Assembly: GCA_963803575.1 (NCBI GenBank) | Contig: CAWDMW010000002.1 | Location: 620,001 to 684,000 of the forward strand | Direction: 5' to 3' | Length of the DNA: 64,000 nucleotides | Source of the DNA: CAWDMW01 sp963803575 | GTDB lineage: Bacteria > Pseudomonadota > Alphaproteobacteria > Rickettsiales > UBA998 | Shown: positions 52,444 to 61,564 of the stretch, piece by piece | How positions within the stretch are numbered: position 1 is the stretch's first letter | Layout: each line of letters begins with the position of its first letter | Notes under the pieces: generated by a model | Seen by the model: the letters and a program-made list of their open reading frames with translations, nothing else | Told to the model about the DNA's origin: nothing | Database searches by the model: none | Position numbers and translations under genes: made by a program

Positions 52444-52641
52444 TTAATTCGGTGCAACCGCTAGCACTGCAATGCCAAAAAAGACAAATATTGCAATGCC
52501 TATAGCGTGTGCGATAATGTTCCACTCTTTCTGAGGAACATTATAAGGGTGTGCATTATTGTCTTTCACTAAATCCTGCAATTCTATAATAAGAATAAAC
52601 GCAGAGATAAAGCACAATGCTGATAAGGCTAGGTAAACCAT
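52444..52641 (-). CDS. Small two-TM membrane protein, 65 aa
   Basis: Hydrophobic segments at about 2-20 and 44-62 joined by a polar loop (LQDLVKDNNAHPYNVPQ). GGAAT precedes the ATG. It has its own terminator and an inverted repeat upstream. No family recognised. Confidence 0.7.
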   Translation of the reverse strand: MVYLALSALCFISAFILIIELQDLVKDNNAHPYNVPQKEWNIIAHAIGIAIFVFFGIAVLAVAPN

Positions 52642-52660
52642 ATTCCTTTAAATGAACAAC

Positions 52661-52686
52661 GCTATAAGTGTAGCATATGTTATAGC
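52661..52686 (-). promoter_or_regulatory. Inverted repeat upstream of the small membrane-protein gene
   Basis: GCTATAA and TTATAGC, perfect 7-bp arms with 12 bp between, 20-45 bp before the start at 52641. Possible operator; no factor known. Confidence 0.35.
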
Positions 52687-52719
52687 ATTAGTGTCAACAA
52701 GCCTTGGATAAATTACACG

Positions 52720-55335
52720 CTATATTCCCCATTTATTACGCAGGTAAGCAGAGAGTTCTGCCTTACTGGCGTCATCTATGGCACCACGGTAAATAATCAT
52801 CTCCATAAAATCCATGCTGCTATGGTTTTCTTCTCCACTTAGCGATTTTGTAGCACCCACTGCCAGCGTATCCAGTGTAGCAGAGGCAGTACGGCGGTAC
52901 ATGACAGACGCTGAGTTATCTAATGTGCCGTCAACTTCAACCAGGTAGTTTTTCAGCGTGTCGGTAATAACCACCAGTGACGCGGCATTATCGAAAATCA
53001 CCTGTTCTCCAAAGGTCGCTACATCTTCAATGTTAGTGTCGCCACGAAGGTAGATGCGCGCCGTGTTTGCATCGTTTAAGGTGTTAATACCCAAAATCGT
53101 ATGGTTAGGGTTGTTCGTGGTTGAGGATGCTTCTACTAATACTTTTGACTCAAACGGTTCTGACTGGTTTGCGCCTTTCATCACCAGAAAGATCGTGCTG
53201 GCTTCAAGATCACGAATGAATGCGCCGCGTGTGAGCAGGTCATCAACCCCATCAAATCGAATCACATCCAGATTATTGACAGCATTACTGATGATGGCGG
53301 GTTGTTTAGTGCCTGTTGCTTGCGCTAAATGACGAGCAAATGTGCTTTTATCACGCAATTCACTGATGGTTCCTCCCGACTCTGTACGTGTGGGAGCGTC
53401 ACTAGCGTCCCACCATCCTTGGGTGTTGCCGTAATAATCAGGTGAAAATACCGCAGCACCTGCTGTGAGTGAGAAGGTTTGTTCTGCTGTCAGCCCTGCT
53501 GCATCAACAGCACGTACCGTGATAGCGTAAGTGGCACCATCGTTAAATGCGGCACCTTGCTGCACAATGATCTGGTTGCCGGAAACAGCAAACAGGTTAT
53601 CTGGGTCAGGGGCGAGGCTATATTGATGCGTATCCGTCGTGTCTGTAAACATTACTGATACTGTTGCAACACGCTCTCCTGCATTTAACGATGTAGGAAA
53701 TAATACGTTACTTAAAGTAATGTTGACGGGGGGCTGATTGGGGCGGCCTAAATGGTAGAGGGCTTCCCCCATCATGGAAAAACCAATCTCGTCATAATGT
53801 AAATTATCATGTAACGGGTAAGCTGGTTGATGCCCCGTACCGTCTGTTGGCAAGAGTGCCACATGGTCATATTGCTCGGCAATGCTTCGCTGCGCTGCTT
53901 TGACTAGCGCAAAATTGGTGTTGCCTTCTTCATCAAAGCGGGTGGATAAGCTCCCGATAATAATATATGGCTCAGCGTGGTATAGTTCTGTACTCATCCG
54001 GCTCACCAATGTGTCGAGATGGGTTTCATAATTGACAGACAGTGCTGTTTCGGTTGCATCACTCTCGCCTTGCATCCAGAAGATGCGTGGGCGTTTCAAA
54101 CGTATGCCACGCCTACGCAGATCAGCAATGGCTGGGTCATGGACAAATTCTTTAAATAAACGCCATATCCCGAACGGATCAGTGGTTTCCTGAATATCCC
54201 AGCTTGATCCAAGCGCCGAACCGCCAATCGCTGTTTTCAACATAAATAGAGGTGTATCAGGGTTATGCAACATATGTTGTCGCCCATATTCCAGTTCCAC
54301 CCCGTAATATTCCGTAGAACCCACAGCCACGCCGTCATCCAGATCACCCACGGTTTGGTGCGTGATTTTTAATGCATCATCATGGGTTGTGTCCAGTCTG
54401 TACCATTGCCCGTCATCAGTGAATGCTGCGTCATTGGCTTTATTAGCACCGGTCTTTTCCATAGGTTTATAATACATATGGATATTGTCTGGTGTTGTCT
54501 TATACGCAGCTATGGTTGCTTCGGGTAAGAAACGCAATTCCCTGAAGCCATCCGCATTGGACTGACCCAGCAAGAAAAACGCTTCTGCATCGGTATACCA
54601 TTTATGTTTCAGGTAGGATTCTACGCGAGTAATATCATCTTCACTTAATTGGCGGTGATAGACCAGTATTTCAGCAATATCGCCCTTGAAGTAACTATCT
54701 GTCGTGGTGCGTTGCGCGGCTCCCAGACTTAGCGTATTGAGTGATAATGTCCCTGCACGCGTATAATCTGAGCCAAAATCATCCTGCTCATTTACTTCCA
54801 TACTATAATTGGTATAGCTATCACGAATCGTGATGAAGCTGGGTAAGCGATCCATAATGTCACGTTGTCCGGCTATATTATAGAAAATAGCGCCTGCATC
54901 ATTGCGGATAAATAGGCGCGTGCTACGACCACCGGGATTAATACCCACCGCGTAAAACGGGTTTTCTACATCGGTGTTGCCTTCTGCCACAAAGCGCGCT
55001 TCCTGCGATTGCTGCGCACCTTTGACCACCATAAACATGGTGATGTCACCTAAATCATAAAGGAACGGATCACGCGTCAGAATATCATCCACACCATCAA
55101 AGCGCACAACCGATTTTTGGTTAATGCCGTTACTGATAAGTGCGGGGCGTTTGGCTGCGTCAAGCTGTTTGTTCAGATGTCGCCCGCGTACACTTTTGTC
55201 GCGCCATTCAAATACGCTGCCGTCAAGTAAGCTGATAGAGGTATCGTCAGACGCATCCAGCCACCATTCAAGGCCGGGAAGTTGTGCAGGAGAAAAGGGG
55301 GCCGACGCATAAGTAGGGTAAGAATAATACGTCAT
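52720..55335 (-). CDS. SASA/SGNH carbohydrate esterase with two ConA-like domains
   Basis: An 871-residue multi-domain protein. A LamG/ConA-like domain (about 20-245, WWLDASDDTS ... FDGVDD) leads into a sialate-O-acetylesterase-like SGNH domain: GQSN (257-260), WMQGESD (420-426), DNLH with the Asp and His (510, 513). A cadherin-like region (about 535-625) and a second ConA-like copy (about 635-871) with the same WWDASD and FDGVDD marks follow. No signal peptide; ATG 55335 sits 1 nt after the upstream stop. The architecture is that of phage tail-tip or spike proteins that remove acetyl groups from surface sugars. Confidence 0.82.
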   Translation of the reverse strand: MTYYSYPTYASAPFSPAQLPGLEWWLDASDDTSISLLDGSVFEWRDKSVRGRHLNKQLDAAKRPALISNGINQKSVVRFDGVDDILTRDPFLYDLGDITMFMVVKGAQQSQEARFVAEGNTDVENPFYAVGINPGGRSTRLFIRNDAGAIFYNIAGQRDIMDRLPSFITIRDSYTNYSMEVNEQDDFGSDYTRAGTLSLNTLSLGAAQRTTTDSYFKGDIAEILVYHRQLSEDDITRVESYLKHKWYTDAEAFFLLGQSNADGFRELRFLPEATIAAYKTTPDNIHMYYKPMEKTGANKANDAAFTDDGQWYRLDTTHDDALKITHQTVGDLDDGVAVGSTEYYGVELEYGRQHMLHNPDTPLFMLKTAIGGSALGSSWDIQETTDPFGIWRLFKEFVHDPAIADLRRRGIRLKRPRIFWMQGESDATETALSVNYETHLDTLVSRMSTELYHAEPYIIIGSLSTRFDEEGNTNFALVKAAQRSIAEQYDHVALLPTDGTGHQPAYPLHDNLHYDEIGFSMMGEALYHLGRPNQPPVNITLSNVLFPTSLNAGERVATVSVMFTDTTDTHQYSLAPDPDNLFAVSGNQIIVQQGAAFNDGATYAITVRAVDAAGLTAEQTFSLTAGAAVFSPDYYGNTQGWWDASDAPTRTESGGTISELRDKSTFARHLAQATGTKQPAIISNAVNNLDVIRFDGVDDLLTRGAFIRDLEASTIFLVMKGANQSEPFESKVLVEASSTTNNPNHTILGINTLNDANTARIYLRGDTNIEDVATFGEQVIFDNAASLVVITDTLKNYLVEVDGTLDNSASVMYRRTASATLDTLAVGATKSLSGEENHSSMDFMEMIIYRGAIDDASKAELSAYLRNKWGI

Positions 55336-55336
55336 A

Positions 55337-55702
55337 TTAAATAGCCAGCAACACAAGAGTGAAACGCTGATCCCCTGACACCGGCTGGCCGGTATTGAGT
55401 CGGATATAGTCTCCGCCAGCCAGATCCAGCAATGACGCAAGACGAGTAGCGCCCTGCAAGCTGTCGAGATTAAGTGTGATTGGGGCGGCATTTTCATCTT
55501 GGGCAGCGTACCAGTTTAGGTTATCTGCGGATACGTCAAACGTGAGTGCTGTGACGCCACTTTGCTCTGGACGCCAGATGGCCACCACTTGCAGCCCGCC
55601 AATATAGAGGCTGTCTGACGTGGTTTGCCCATTGGCAATGGTGATATTACGGTAGCTTCTGCTCCGTGGGTAATGCGTAGGATTGACTCCGGTATCTTGC
55701 AT
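55337..55702 (-). CDS. Phage-tail-like small protein, 121 aa
   Basis: Begins MQDTGVNPTHYPRSRSYRNI. The pattern of NGQTTSDSLYIGGLQVVAIW, TFDVSADNLNWYAA and IRLNTG recalls small beta-rich proteins encoded beside tail fibres in alphaproteobacterial prophages (from memory). Its stop is one base from the esterase start, so they are an operon. No other phage genes are nearby. Confidence 0.6.
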   Translation of the reverse strand: MQDTGVNPTHYPRSRSYRNITIANGQTTSDSLYIGGLQVVAIWRPEQSGVTALTFDVSADNLNWYAAQDENAAPITLNLDSLQGATRLASLLDLAGGDYIRLNTGQPVSGDQRFTLVLLAI

Positions 55703-55842
55703 AAATGCTTCCTTGGTTGTTAAGGTTGAGCAGCATCATAGGCTTGAGGAGAAAGGTGCGGGAAGGGAGGCAGCAGAAATAACGTGACAAAATAAGTATT
55801 GCGCTGATAATACAATAGCTAACGTTTATTTTATGGAAAGCT

Positions 55843-56067
55843 ATGGCTTCCAGACTAAATTATCAGGTTAATGTAAGCCTGCCACAGGGCTACTTTACCG
55901 TGACTATTCGAGCGAATCGAAATTCTTTTGATCCGCAGATCCACTACCGTGAAGCGTGCCGTGAAGCTTTCAAGTATTTCAGCACACCCGTTTTTATGGG
56001 TGGGGGATATACAGATAATGACCCCGGCGTTATATTTTTAGGCATAGCTATGCCTAAAGACACGTAA
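55843..56067 (+). CDS. Hypothetical protein, 74 aa
   Basis: Not recognised. Beta-rich start (VNVSLPQGYFTVTIRANR), a helix YREACREAFKYF, then a Gly-rich end. The last codons hold a 22-bp perfect palindrome. It has its own terminator. The 140 bp before it are AT-rich and hold no other gene. Confidence 0.6.
   Translation: MASRLNYQVNVSLPQGYFTVTIRANRNSFDPQIHYREACREAFKYFSTPVFMGGGYTDNDPGVIFLGIAMPKDT
56037..56058. repeat. 22-bp perfect palindrome
   Basis: TTTAGGCATAGCTATGCCTAAA, entirely self-complementary, at the 3' end of the gene at 55843-56067 and 19 bp before its terminator stem. Could be a protein-binding site or a cruciform. Confidence 0.7.
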
Positions 56068-56076
56068 GTAACACCT

Positions 56077-56111
56077 ACCTGCAATCCATCAGCGGTTGCA
56101 GGTGTTTTTTT
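56077..56111 (+). terminator. Rho-independent terminator
   Basis: Stem ACCTGCAA/TTGCAGGT with an 11-nt loop and G plus seven T. It lies just after the gene at 55843-56067 and overlaps the end of rmuC. Confidence 0.88.
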
Positions 56112-57600
56112 ACCTATTATGTGCCAATGACAAAGCGACAGCAGGTTCTGCCTCTCCGTCAACCGTGTGGTCCATACGGCGAATATCGTAACGCGCCAGT
56201 GACGCTGGAATGTCTTTATTCTTGGTTGGGCTAACCCCTAATTCTTTCAGGCTACGCATCCGTGGCAGCATACGGGCATTCATGGAACCGGCAAAGCTAT
56301 CAAAATGATCGGCAGCAGATTTAATGCTTTTCCCTACTTTCTCAATATGTCCAAACGCGGTGATAGCGCTTTCCATAAAGTCTGCAACCAGCTGAATAAT
56401 CATTTGTTCATTCTCTGCCTGATTCGCTGCGGCAATGTTCATTTTTGCCAGAGAAAACAATCCTGCCAGGCTGGAAGGACCGGCCAGAATAATGCCATGC
56501 TTTTGAAGCTTGCTATCAAATTCCGGGTCTGCATCACGCACTTGTTCAATAGCAGATTCACTAGGTAGATACATCACGTTAAAGATATGCCCCACCTGCT
56601 CACTTTTTCCCGCGTCATGGAAACTTTTCAGTACCGCAGCGCGGTAGTCACGGCTGGCAAGTGCGCGTACATGCTCGTTCATAGTTTTCTTTAATGCTTG
56701 CAACGCTTGGGCTTTCTCTTCCTCTGTGCTGGCTTTGGCCAGTTCCAGCAAGGCTTTTGACGCCTTGCAGTCAATCACCATGACCGTATCCTGGGGTAAG
56801 AAAATCACTGCGTCAGGACGCAGGTTACGGCCTTCTTCCTGCGCGACATGGTATTGAATGACAAAATCACGTCCTTTAAGCAGGCCAAGGTTTTTAAGCG
56901 AATTCTCCAGCCCTACTTCTGCCATTTGCCCGACTCCGGCAGGATTGGTCAGGGAGCGCATCACGGTTTCCATTTGGTCACGTGTATGTAGTGTGGAATC
57001 ACGCAATGAATGAACGGTTTTCGAAATCGTATCAAATTGCTGCATTAGTTGTTCTGTGGTACGGCGTACCCGTTCTTCGCTATCCTTTTTTGCCTCCAGC
57101 AACTCGCGTTTATGATCTTCCAGTAATTTGCTCGACATTTCCCCACCTGCTTTCAATATGGCAGCTCTGGCGGCTTGTACTGATTCTTCTTTCTGCTGGC
57201 TCCAATCCTGCATTCGTTCCTGCATATCACCCACTTTCTGTTCAGCTAGCATGATTTTGCGTTCAGCTTCAGACTTTAAAAACTCTGCCCGCTCTTTGCT
57301 TTTGGTCGCAATGTCGCGCTCGCGCCTTAAGGTTTCAAGTTGCTTGGTTAGCTCGTCTTTTTCTGCCATAGCGCGGGAACGTTCTTCAATGAGTGTGTCA
57401 TGACCTGCTTTCATGGCATCATATTGCTGCAACTGCTCCAGCGCATGGTCTGCCTGAGTACGCGCTGTGGCCAAAGCAATATCCTGATCGCGTAGCATGA
57501 ATCGTTGGCGGCGAACAGTGGTCAGTGCGGTCACAGCAATGACGCTGAGTAAGGCAAGTGTGAAGGCAATGGCGTAAGGGGTGTAGGGGTAGAGTTCCAT
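56110..57600 (-). CDS. rmuC: DNA recombination protein RmuC
   Basis: A 496-residue RmuC protein with one N-terminal TM (about 8-28), a long coiled coil (about 40-200) and a nuclease-like domain: LRPDAVIFLPQDTVMVIDCKASKALLE holds the Asp and D-x-K of a PD-(D/E)xK-like site, quoted here in part only as VIDCKASKALLE. It limits recombination at inverted repeats in E. coli. Start at ATG 57600; earlier ATG codons exist. Divergent from glmU. Confidence 0.92.
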   Translation of the reverse strand: MELYPYTPYAIAFTLALLSVIAVTALTTVRRQRFMLRDQDIALATARTQADHALEQLQQYDAMKAGHDTLIEERSRAMAEKDELTKQLETLRRERDIATKSKERAEFLKSEAERKIMLAEQKVGDMQERMQDWSQQKEESVQAARAAILKAGGEMSSKLLEDHKRELLEAKKDSEERVRRTTEQLMQQFDTISKTVHSLRDSTLHTRDQMETVMRSLTNPAGVGQMAEVGLENSLKNLGLLKGRDFVIQYHVAQEEGRNLRPDAVIFLPQDTVMVIDCKASKALLELAKASTEEEKAQALQALKKTMNEHVRALASRDYRAAVLKSFHDAGKSEQVGHIFNVMYLPSESAIEQVRDADPEFDSKLQKHGIILAGPSSLAGLFSLAKMNIAAANQAENEQMIIQLVADFMESAITAFGHIEKVGKSIKSAADHFDSFAGSMNARMLPRMRSLKELGVSPTKNKDIPASLARYDIRRMDHTVDGEAEPAVALSLAHNR

Positions 57601-57679
57601 AGTGTGCATCATAGGAGGTATTGCCGCCATTGTGAACAGCAATATTGCATTCTGCGGATTTACTGATAAAGTGGCGCGC

Positions 57680-58975
57680 ATGACGCATTCCCTCGCTATT
57701 ATCATCCTTGCCGCTGGTCAAAGCAGCCGCATGAAATCTGACATTTCTAAAGTGCTACACTCCCTTGCCGGATGGAGCGTGCTGCGCCACGTATTGTATG
57801 CGGCCAGTCAGCTGAAGCCAGACCGTATGGTATTGGTCACATCTCCTGATGCGGATGCGATTGCGGCAGAAGCACATAAATATAGCCCTGATATCGCACA
57901 TGCCATCCAACATGACGCAAAAGGAACAGGTGATGCAGTGAAAGCGGCATTGCCTCATCTGGAAGGGTTTCAAGGTATGGTACTGGTGCTATATGGTGAT
58001 TCCCCACTCACTACGCTGGACACGTTGCAGCAGCTTACCCAAAGCGCGCAACAGCATGATGTGGTGCTAACAACCATGACACCTGCTAATCCTGCCCAGT
58101 ATGGACGTGTGTTGCTTGAAGATAATACGCCTGTGGATATTATTGAATATAATGACGCGAATGAACAGCAGCGTGCAATCAGCTTATGCAATGCCGGCAT
58201 TATGGCAGTGCAACAACATTGTTTGGCTGATCTGTTAGGTGTCGTAGATAACAATAATGCTAAGCAGGAATATTATCTGACAGATATTGTAGCACTAAGT
58301 TGCCAGCGTGGCCTGTCACGTAGTTATATTTTGGCAGAAGAATCAGAAATGCTGGGCATTAATAGCCGTACTGAACTGGCACAGGCAGAAGCGGTGATGC
58401 AGACGCGCTTAAGACAGCAAGCACTCAGTCAGGGGGTAGGGATGGTTGCTCCTGAAACCGTGTTCCTGTCAATGGATAGCCAGTTTGGCTATGATGTGTT
58501 ACTGCATCCTTATGTGGTGCTGGGGCAGGTGAGTATTGGGGATGGTGTAGAGATACGCAGCTTTTGCCATATTGATGGCGCAACAATTGAGCGTGATGCT
58601 ACCATTGGCCCATATGCCCGCATCCGACCCGGCACGCACCTTGGTGCGGAAAGCGCGGTAGGTAATTTTGTCGAAGTTAAAAATAGCCATTTGCATGATG
58701 GGGTGAAGGCAGGGCATTTAAGTTACCTTGGGGATGCTGAAATCGGAGCAGGCACGAATATTGGTGCAGGCACCATTACCTGCAATTACGATGGGCAGGC
58801 CAAGCACCGAACAGTCATAGGCGCGGATGCGTTCATTGGTTCCAATAGCGCATTTGTGGCACCAGTACGTGTTGGAGATCGTGTTACTGTAGGCGCGGGC
58901 AGTATTGTAACAGAGGATGCACAGAGTGATACGCTAGTGATTGCCCGCAATCGTCAGGTGACTAAAGCGCGGTAA
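57680..58975 (+). CDS. glmU: Bifunctional GlmU uridyltransferase/acetyltransferase
   Basis: Makes UDP-N-acetylglucosamine for peptidoglycan and LPS; 431 residues. Uridyltransferase site ILAAGQSSRMKSDISKVLH, metal Asp in LYGDSPLTT; left-handed beta helix from about 240, with GAGTITCNYDG. The ATG at 57680 fits the family; a GTG at 57632 behind AGGAGG is an alternative that would add 16 residues. Slightly shorter than E. coli GlmU (456). Converges with the glycosyltransferase, 14-bp overlap. Confidence 0.95.
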   Translation: MTHSLAIIILAAGQSSRMKSDISKVLHSLAGWSVLRHVLYAASQLKPDRMVLVTSPDADAIAAEAHKYSPDIAHAIQHDAKGTGDAVKAALPHLEGFQGMVLVLYGDSPLTTLDTLQQLTQSAQQHDVVLTTMTPANPAQYGRVLLEDNTPVDIIEYNDANEQQRAISLCNAGIMAVQQHCLADLLGVVDNNNAKQEYYLTDIVALSCQRGLSRSYILAEESEMLGINSRTELAQAEAVMQTRLRQQALSQGVGMVAPETVFLSMDSQFGYDVLLHPYVVLGQVSIGDGVEIRSFCHIDGATIERDATIGPYARIRPGTHLGAESAVGNFVEVKNSHLHDGVKAGHLSYLGDAEIGAGTNIGAGTITCNYDGQAKHRTVIGADAFIGSNSAFVAPVRVGDRVTVGAGSIVTEDAQSDTLVIARNRQVTKAR

Positions 58976-60053
58976 CCAACTCATGTACTTGTTTGGCGCT
59001 GCGTTCCCAGCTATAAAGGGCGCATTGCGCTTCTGCCTGAGCTGTAAATGCGTCAGTGCGTAAATCCGTCTCCAGCGCCATACGCATCGCACGGCTAATA
59101 TCTTTAACATTATACGGATCAAAATACTGTGCAGCGTCACCACATACTTCTTTAATCACAGGGATAGACGATGCCAGTACCGGGCAACCCTGCATCATTG
59201 CTTCCAATGGCGGAATGCCAAAACCTTCATAGATGCTTGGAAATACGAGCACCTTTGCTGATTGATAAAGTCCGACAATCGCTTCATCACTTAAGCGGTC
59301 ACATAGAATGACACGGGGATGAGATTGTAAAGTGGTTTTGCCGAACACATTCCCTTTTTTTGCCCCCACCACGACAAATTTCATCGTGTCATCTTTAAGT
59401 GCCGCGAATGCTTCTATCGCACGCGCCAAATTCTTATTCGGCGCAGGAGAGCCGACAAACAGGAAATATTGATCCTGCTCAAGATGGTAGTCTGTCAGTG
59501 CTGAGTCATCCCCTTCTATAGACTGTAAATGTTCACAACCGTTATGAATGACGTGAATATCGTTGGGGGGAATCCTGAAAATTTGCGCTAGTTCGTGTTG
59601 TGAAAAGCGTGACACAGTACCAAGCTGATTCCGGCGTGAGGCCAGATATCCAATGAGTTGATGTGATGTACGGTATAGGAATGAAAAGTTTTCCGGGAAT
59701 CTGTAAGGTGCCGCGTCATGAATAATGCCAAGTGTACGTTTAAGAGCAAATGACGGGTTATTATTCAGGCACAGAGCGTTTCCGCCACGCGCATGGTAAG
59801 GAAACGTCACTTGATCCCATACATGGCTCATTGCAATGCCTTTTCGTTCTTCTATAGCAATATGCTGGTAAGACGTTGTGATGTTACTACCTTGCGGCAC
59901 AAGAATAATATACGTATGCGGTGATGTGGAAGCAACACGATCAATCTGTTGCACAATTTCATGCGCAAAGCGCTGCACCCCGGTAATGCGCTGCGTTAGG
60001 AAGCGACCATTAATGTATATTGTCTTATTCATAGCAGGGTTCATTATGTTCAT
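58962..60053 (-). CDS. GT4-family glycosyltransferase
   Basis: A 363-residue GT-B retaining glycosyltransferase. N-terminal GRFLTQRITGVQRFAHEI, FLFVGSPAPNKNLARAIEAF and the donor site PSIYEGFGIPPLEAMMQGCP with the E-x7-E glutamates. This combination is typical of mannosyl/rhamnosyl transferases of exopolysaccharide clusters. Start at ATG 60053 or seven codons later. Sugar and acceptor unknown. Confidence 0.9.
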   Translation of the reverse strand: MNIMNPAMNKTIYINGRFLTQRITGVQRFAHEIVQQIDRVASTSPHTYIILVPQGSNITTSYQHIAIEERKGIAMSHVWDQVTFPYHARGGNALCLNNNPSFALKRTLGIIHDAAPYRFPENFSFLYRTSHQLIGYLASRRNQLGTVSRFSQHELAQIFRIPPNDIHVIHNGCEHLQSIEGDDSALTDYHLEQDQYFLFVGSPAPNKNLARAIEAFAALKDDTMKFVVVGAKKGNVFGKTTLQSHPRVILCDRLSDEAIVGLYQSAKVLVFPSIYEGFGIPPLEAMMQGCPVLASSIPVIKEVCGDAAQYFDPYNVKDISRAMRMALETDLRTDAFTAQAEAQCALYSWERSAKQVHELVTAL

Positions 60054-60089
60054 ATAATTGTGTTACCTATGAGTCATAGCGGTTTTTAC

Positions 60090-60119
60090 TTGCAAATACC
60101 AAATAAAATATAGTAAAAT
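60090..60119 (+). promoter_or_regulatory. Promoter of the peptidoglycan-binding-domain gene
   Basis: TTGCAA, 18-bp spacer, TAAAAT, about 35 bp before an ATG with the ribosome site AGGAAG. Confidence 0.5.
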
Positions 60120-60154
60120 ATGCATTAATAACGAGAAAAAGGTAGGAAGAATTT

Positions 60155-60871
60155 ATGTCAGGAACATTAGCACAAGGAAGTAGAGGGGAAAAAGTTGAAA
60201 ACCTTCAAGGATTACTTAAAAATGAAGGATATAGAATTGGGACAGTAGATGGTGATTTTGGCCCTCAGACTGAAACAGCTCTCCGCGACTATCAAAATGA
60301 TAAAGGTTTAAAAGCCACCGGTGTGCTTGACGAGCAGACAAAGCAAAATATGGAGAATAATTTTGGCATAGGGGTGCTAGACCATGGGCACCGTCCTGAT
60401 ACCTATGGCAGTCCCTACAGAAAAGGTGCTGAGGGTAGTATCACTCATAATGGTGACCGTGGAACTTCAGTTAACTTGGGAGGGCCTTCTTTAAAGGTGT
60501 TGCAAAATAGTGATGTTCAGGAAACTGTAAGAATAGGTAGTAAAGGCCAGGAAGTCATGGATCTACAAAACAAGCTGAACAACCATGGCTATGATGTGGC
60601 TGTAGATGGCAATTTTGGTCCGGGAACTAAAGACGCTGTTACAGATTTTCAACAAAAGAATGGGCTAGAAGCTGATGGTATTGTTGGGCCTGCCACTCGT
60701 GAATTAGTTAACAAATCGCCTTACGCTAGCCGATCCAATGATCTGGATGCTACTCTTATGGCAGCTAACCTTTCGGTTGAGATTACAGGTGGACAACACG
60801 TTACGGATCAGTATCAAGCTGCAAATGCCTCCCCTGGCCAAGAGCAGTCAAGAGAAAATTACGTTGGCTAA
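60155..60871 (+). CDS. Protein with two peptidoglycan-binding domains
   Basis: A 238-residue protein with two PG_binding_1 repeats: first about 7-70 (LQGLLKNEGYRIGTVDGDFG ... TGVLDEQTK), second about 127-190 (LQNKLNNHGYDVAVDGNFGP ... ADGIVGPATR). The linker and the C-terminus are polar and disordered. No signal peptide, no TM and no catalytic domain, unusual for the family. AT-richer than the genes beside it. Strong ribosome site, own promoter and terminator. Confidence 0.85.
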   Translation: MSGTLAQGSRGEKVENLQGLLKNEGYRIGTVDGDFGPQTETALRDYQNDKGLKATGVLDEQTKQNMENNFGIGVLDHGHRPDTYGSPYRKGAEGSITHNGDRGTSVNLGGPSLKVLQNSDVQETVRIGSKGQEVMDLQNKLNNHGYDVAVDGNFGPGTKDAVTDFQQKNGLEADGIVGPATRELVNKSPYASRSNDLDATLMAANLSVEITGGQHVTDQYQAANASPGQEQSRENYVG

Positions 60872-60892
60872 CAGCTTTTTACGTCCTTATTT

Positions 60893-60927
60893 AAAAGCAA
60901 CTTAGTTTTCAGAGCAGGTTGCTTTTT
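60893..60927 (+). terminator. Rho-independent terminator
   Basis: Stem AAAAGCAAC/GTTGCTTTT with a 16-nt loop and trailing T, 21 bp after the peptidoglycan-binding-domain gene. Confidence 0.8.
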
Positions 60928-60988
60928 ATTGGTTTGAGAGGCTTGTAAAAAGGGAATTTGATAGTTATATGGCAAGATTAATAACTTA

Positions 60989-61555
60989 ATGGCTAACGTA
61001 ATGTTCATCCAGACCGAAACCACTCCTAATCCACAAACACTGAAATTTCTGCCCGGTAATACGGTGCTTGAAAAAGGTACACGTTTTTATACCAGTTTAA
61101 GTATGGCGGAAGAATCCCCCCTTGCAATGAATCTCTTTCAGATCAGTGGAGTCAATGCTGTGTTTCTAGGTAGTGATTTTGTGACAATTACGAAAGATAG
61201 CAGTTTCGACTGGTCACTATTAAAGGCAGATATCCTGACCACTATCATGGATTTCTTTATGGCAGGGCATCCGGTGGTGCATCAAAAGCAATCACCATCC
61301 GCTTCTCAACCTAACGAAGATGATAGTGATATTGTGAAAGAAATTAAGGAGTTACTAGAGGTGCGTGTTCGTCCGGCAGTTGCGATGGACGGGGGGGACA
61401 TTGTGTTTCATTCCTTTACAGATGGCATTGTTTATCTGGAAATGCATGGCGCCTGTTCTGGATGCCCAAGTTCAACCCTAACGCTAAAGCAGGGGATTGA
61501 AAATATGCTCAAGCATTATGTGCCAGAAGTGCAGAGCGTGGAACCCATTAATTAG
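60989..61555 (+). CDS. Nfu-type iron-sulfur scaffold
   Basis: A 188-residue NifU-like protein for Fe-S cluster delivery. Nfu_N domain at about 5-90 (TETTPNPQTLKFLPG ...) and C-terminal NifU domain at about 110-188 with the cluster-binding Cys pair in GACSGCPSSTLTLK. Typical alphaproteobacterial form, related to mitochondrial NFU1. The fellow aconitase gene nearby is an Fe-S enzyme, a possible client. Confidence 0.95.
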   Translation: MANVMFIQTETTPNPQTLKFLPGNTVLEKGTRFYTSLSMAEESPLAMNLFQISGVNAVFLGSDFVTITKDSSFDWSLLKADILTTIMDFFMAGHPVVHQKQSPSASQPNEDDSDIVKEIKELLEVRVRPAVAMDGGDIVFHSFTDGIVYLEMHGACSGCPSSTLTLKQGIENMLKHYVPEVQSVEPIN

Positions 61556-61564
61556 CGTTGTCGT

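Noticed and set aside
57602..57679. 26-codon upstream extension of GlmU
   Set aside because: The family N-terminus fits ATG 57680. AGGAGG with GTG 57632 remains an alternative but would add residues unlike GlmU.
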